Shown one piece after another: positions 25,505 to 27,284 of a DNA stretch of 27,284 bases. Made by a program: the position numbers and the translations under genes. Position 1 is the first letter of the stretch. Every line of letters begins with the position of its first letter. Origin of the DNA: JBPBPI01 sp050954885 (GTDB lineage: Bacteria; Pseudomonadota; Alphaproteobacteria; Caedimonadales; Caedimonadaceae); contig JBPBPI010000147.1 in NCBI GenBank assembly GCA_050954885.1, positions 1 to 27,284 on the forward strand. The letters are read 5' to 3'. Below the pieces are notes generated by a model. It was not told the origin of the DNA and made no database searches. It worked only from the letters and a program-made list of their open reading frames with translations.

Positions 25505-25581
25505 CGGAGCGTAGCGCAGCCTGGTAGCGCACCACACTGGGGGTGTGGGGGTCGTGGGTTCAAATCCCGCCGCTCCGACCA
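25505..25581 (+). tRNA. tRNA-Pro (anticodon GGG)
   Basis: A 77-nt cloverleaf. Acceptor CGGAGCG/CGCTCCG; D-arm GCGCAGCCTGGTAGCGC; anticodon stem CCACA/TGTGG with loop CTGGGGG (anticodon GGG); T-arm GGGTTCAAATCCC; encoded CCA at 25579-25581. It starts with C, as bacterial tRNA-Pro does. It lies between two tandem GNAT paralogs on the other strand; the pseudogene's stop is only 3 nt beyond it. Confidence 0.96.
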
Positions 25582-25584
25582 TTC

Positions 25585-26369
25585 TTATTTTTTCCAACTA
25601 AAAGGGACTTTAAAAGGTCTTTTAAATTTTTCACTTTGAAATTCAGTCACAATTCCTTGTTCAAATCCATAATTTGGAAAAAAATGTTGGCATGCTGGAT
25701 TTCTGAGATCAGAAAATACATATTTTACATTTGTGCGTAAGCTGACAAATTGATCTATAAAGTATTGAAGACAAGCTTGAGAATACCCTTTTCCTCTTTC
25801 TTCTGAACAAGTCTCTACTTTTTCAACAATGAAATAGCTTGATTGAGTTTCTGTGGCAGGAATATATTCATACCATAAACTTGATATATAGCTGAATAAG
25901 GTTATGTTTTGTCATTAGAGGAATATTAAAATATTGGTTTGCCTAACGAAAAGAGAATTGTGTATGTCAAAACATAATCACATTCAACTATATATGGTTC
26001 AACACCTCGACCAAGATCAGAAAATCTTCCAAACATATATTTGATTTTTGTCGAGTCAGTATCTTTTGGATAAAGGGCGATTTCACCCCAATTGCTTTTA
26101 CAATAAAAACCATGAGCCATACAAAACTCTTGTTCAGATTCTTTGTATTTAAATGAGAAATTATTTTCTAATGTGAACCAATTTTTATTTGAAAATTCAT
26201 TTTCTGTTTTTTCTTGATTCAAATAATCTTCAAATTTTACTTGACTTGAATTAAGATAAATAGCTGATTTAACTTGATCTTCTTGTAATAAATGGTCTGA
26301 GCTTGAATGACAAAATTGACTTGTAAATATTATTAAGAAAAAAACCATAGATAAAAGACGAAAATACAT
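25585..26369 (-). pseudogene. Exported GNAT paralog disrupted by a MITE-like insertion
   Basis: It starts at ATG 26369 with a signal peptide (FRLLSMVFFLIIFTSQFCHS) and is homologous throughout to the 24573-25250 protein (for example NKNWFTLENNFSF and RFSDLGRGVEPY). At EPYI the frame runs into a 102-bp element and stops at 25926. Beyond the element the gene resumes at SSLWYEYIPATETQ and continues without stops through the GNAT core ERGKGYSQACL, LRNPACQHFFPNYGF and the end PFSWKK (25585). Removing the element plus one TA restores the frame exactly. So the inactivation is recent and due only to the insertion. Confidence 0.88.
25889..25990. mobile_element. 102-bp MITE-like element with terminal inverted repeats
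   Basis: The left end TAGCTGAATAAGGTTATG and the inverted right end TAGTTGAATGTGATTATG share a repeat of about 26 nt (also GTTTTG.CAT). It is flanked by TA on both sides (25887-25888, 25991-25992), the target duplication of Tc1/mariner-IS630-like elements. It codes for nothing. The same terminal repeat starts an IS at 27195, which is the probable source of transposase. Confidence 0.85.
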
Positions 26370-26436
26370 TTTTTAAAATTTCCTTTTAAAAAAAATTAAA
26401 ATTTAATACCATAAATACAGATACAATAATTATAAA

Positions 26437-26455
26437 TTTTTGACAATTGTAAAAA
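26437..26455. promoter_or_regulatory. Near-palindromic TTTTTGACAA motif between divergent GNAT genes
   Basis: TTTTTGACAATTGTAAAAA is a near-perfect dyad around CAATTG (one base missing in the right arm). It lies between the genes starting at 26369 (minus) and 26483 (plus), where it could regulate both. Confidence 0.35.
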
Positions 26456-26482
26456 TGTTAAAAGCAAAATGGAGGCATCAAA

Positions 26483-26908
26483 ATGGAAACCAAAATAAGT
26501 TGTAAAATCGCCCCTGTTCATACATCTCATCCTCTTTTGGCTGAATTAATTCAAGAAGCCATGGGAAACTCGGCACCAGACAAAATTCAAAAAGTTATGT
26601 TGGAATATCAAGCGCTCGATCATTTTATTGTGGGATATTTTGAAGATTTGAATTTAATTGGCGTGATTGGCATCATCAAAGATGATCATGACGCCCAAGT
26701 CATTATCAAACATATTGCGATTTTATCATCCCATAAATCTCAAGGTATTGGAAAAAAGTTGGTTGAAGATGTTTTAAAAAGATATTCGCTTGTGAGTCTT
26801 GAGGCCATTACAGATCAAAATGCGGTTAATTTCTATCAAAAATGTGGCTTTAGTTGTCATGCTTTTGACGGCAAACACGGCACACGTTACAGATGTTCTT
26901 TGAATTAA
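26483..26908 (+). CDS. Cytosolic GNAT-family N-acetyltransferase
   Basis: A 141-aa protein, the usual size of a single GNAT domain. HIAILSSHKSQGIGKKLVEDVL (about 77-98) is the acetyl-CoA binding motif (QGIGKK), and EAITDQNAVNFYQKCGF is the C-terminal 'NxxAxxFYxKxGF'. GGAGG lies 7 nt before the ATG. No signal peptide, unlike the two GNATs to its left, and not closely similar to them. Substrate unknown. Confidence 0.9.
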   Translation: METKISCKIAPVHTSHPLLAELIQEAMGNSAPDKIQKVMLEYQALDHFIVGYFEDLNLIGVIGIIKDDHDAQVIIKHIAILSSHKSQGIGKKLVEDVLKRYSLVSLEAITDQNAVNFYQKCGFSCHAFDGKHGTRYRCSLN

Positions 26909-27083
26909 TATAACTTTTAATGTCTTCAATTTTTGTTTGAAACAAATATGACAATAATTTTTTGTAAATTTACATTGAAAAACAACTCGTTTTGTCATAA
27001 AAGTTTTCAACTTATTTCAATTTCTGTGTTTTTTAATTTTATTGATCTGTAACCCTTTATGTCAAAATCGAGCCTCTAATTTT

Positions 27084-27197
27084 ATGTTTAATTTATTTTT
27101 GCATACTCTTGTTATATTGATTATTTTTACATTAGAAATCTATGCTTCAAATCCTGATCAGGAGAAGGTGGAAGATATCAGTCAAAAGGTTCTATAG
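27084..27197 (+). pseudogene. N-terminal remnant of an exported-protein gene cut by an IS
   Basis: An ORF starting ATG 27084 with a signal peptide (FLHTLVILIIFTLEIYA, then SNPDQEKVEDISQKV). Its stop TAG (27195-27197) is formed by the first bases of the IS terminal repeat, so the natural gene continued past the insertion. The rest would lie beyond the IS, outside the window. Confidence 0.65.
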
Positions 27198-27284
27198 CTG
27201 AATGAGTTTATGTTTTTACATAATGGCAAGATTATGATCTAGGTTGTGTAAGAAGTTTAAAGGGGTGGCTCTGTCCTTTCTGAG
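27195..27284. mobile_element. Left end of an insertion sequence (continues past the window)
   Basis: It begins TAGCTGAATGAGTTTATG, preceded by TA (27193-27194), and matches the MITE ends at 25889-25990 at 22 of the first 26 positions. A coding frame entering from the right ends at 27216, consistent with a transposase C-terminus inside the element. IS family not certain; TA target suggests IS630/Tc1-mariner-like. Confidence 0.7.
27216..27284 (-). CDS. C-terminal fragment of a probable transposase
   Basis: Twenty-two codons open to the window edge (LRKDRATPLNFLHNLDHNL, then AIM and stop), ending 22 bp inside the IS terminal repeat. The position in the element is the only support; the fragment is too short to identify the family. 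Confidence 0.45.
   Translation of the reverse strand, partial: LRKDRATPLNFLHNLDHNLAIM

Noticed and set aside
25505..25581. tRNA-Pro as the attachment site of an integrated island
   Set aside because: No integrase and no direct repeat of the tRNA 3' end was seen; the flanking similarity is explained by gene duplication.
25543..25740. Plus-strand ORF across tRNA-Pro
   Set aside because: It overlaps the tRNA and the opposite strand of the GNAT pseudogene, whose homology to its paralog is clear.
1..27284. CRISPR array, rRNA, riboswitch
   Set aside because: No regularly spaced direct repeats, no rRNA sequence and no known riboswitch core was recognised by eye.

Overview
The window is an AT-rich bacterial chromosome segment. 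The psd-pssA pair, a rmuC gene, a TrpR-like (YerC-type) repressor fused in operon to a TrpX-type ABC importer, and many decayed genes with signal peptides all suggest an alphaproteobacterium living inside a protist, in the style of Holosporales or Paracaedibacter. That placement is inference from gene content and style; there is no rRNA or marker gene to confirm it. Eukaryotic-like motifs (F-box-like, LRR, Sel1) and exported enzymes (papain-type protease, GNATs with signal peptides) fit a host-associated life.

Layout. 1-8.3 kb: three related LysR regulators, each beside an enzyme gene. The first precedes a 31-codon acidic micro-ORF, whose stop overlaps the start of a 2OG-Fe(II) oxygenase, followed by a POT-like peptide transporter. 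The second is translationally coupled to a LuxI-like protein. The third is in operon with a GNAT. An AlkA DNA glycosylase lies between the second and third. 8.5-10.9 kb: an exported Sel1/TPR protein and a methyltransferase pseudogene with four lesions. 11.0-14.0 kb: a compact four-gene operon (TrpR-like repressor, binding protein, permease, ATPase), each junction overlapping by 4 nt, with a dyad over the promoter and a terminator at the end. 14.0-17.5 kb: a decayed exported protein, tRNA-Arg(TCT), a small LRR protein and a divergent exported F-box-like protein with a Fur-box-like promoter. 17.6-22.1 kb: rmuC, an exported C1A protease, and an exported protein gene split by a stop codon whose distal part ends in a HicA-like domain. 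22.3-24.4 kb: the housekeeping genes psd, pssA and ppa. 24.5-27.3 kb: two tandem exported GNAT paralogs on either side of tRNA-Pro(GGG), one disrupted by a 102-bp MITE-like element, then a cytosolic GNAT, then a truncated exported-protein gene cut by an IS end. The terminal repeat of that IS matches the MITE.

How it works together. PssA and Psd make phosphatidylethanolamine. The repressor and ABC operon probably controls import of tryptophan or another aromatic compound. The rest is a fast-decaying accessory set: exported or eukaryotic-like proteins, nonsense and frameshift lesions, and recent small-transposon activity. The best candidates for something undescribed are the LysR/micro-ORF/oxygenase/peptide-transporter cluster, the LysR-coupled LuxI-like protein, and the Fur-box/F-box exported protein beside an LRR gene.
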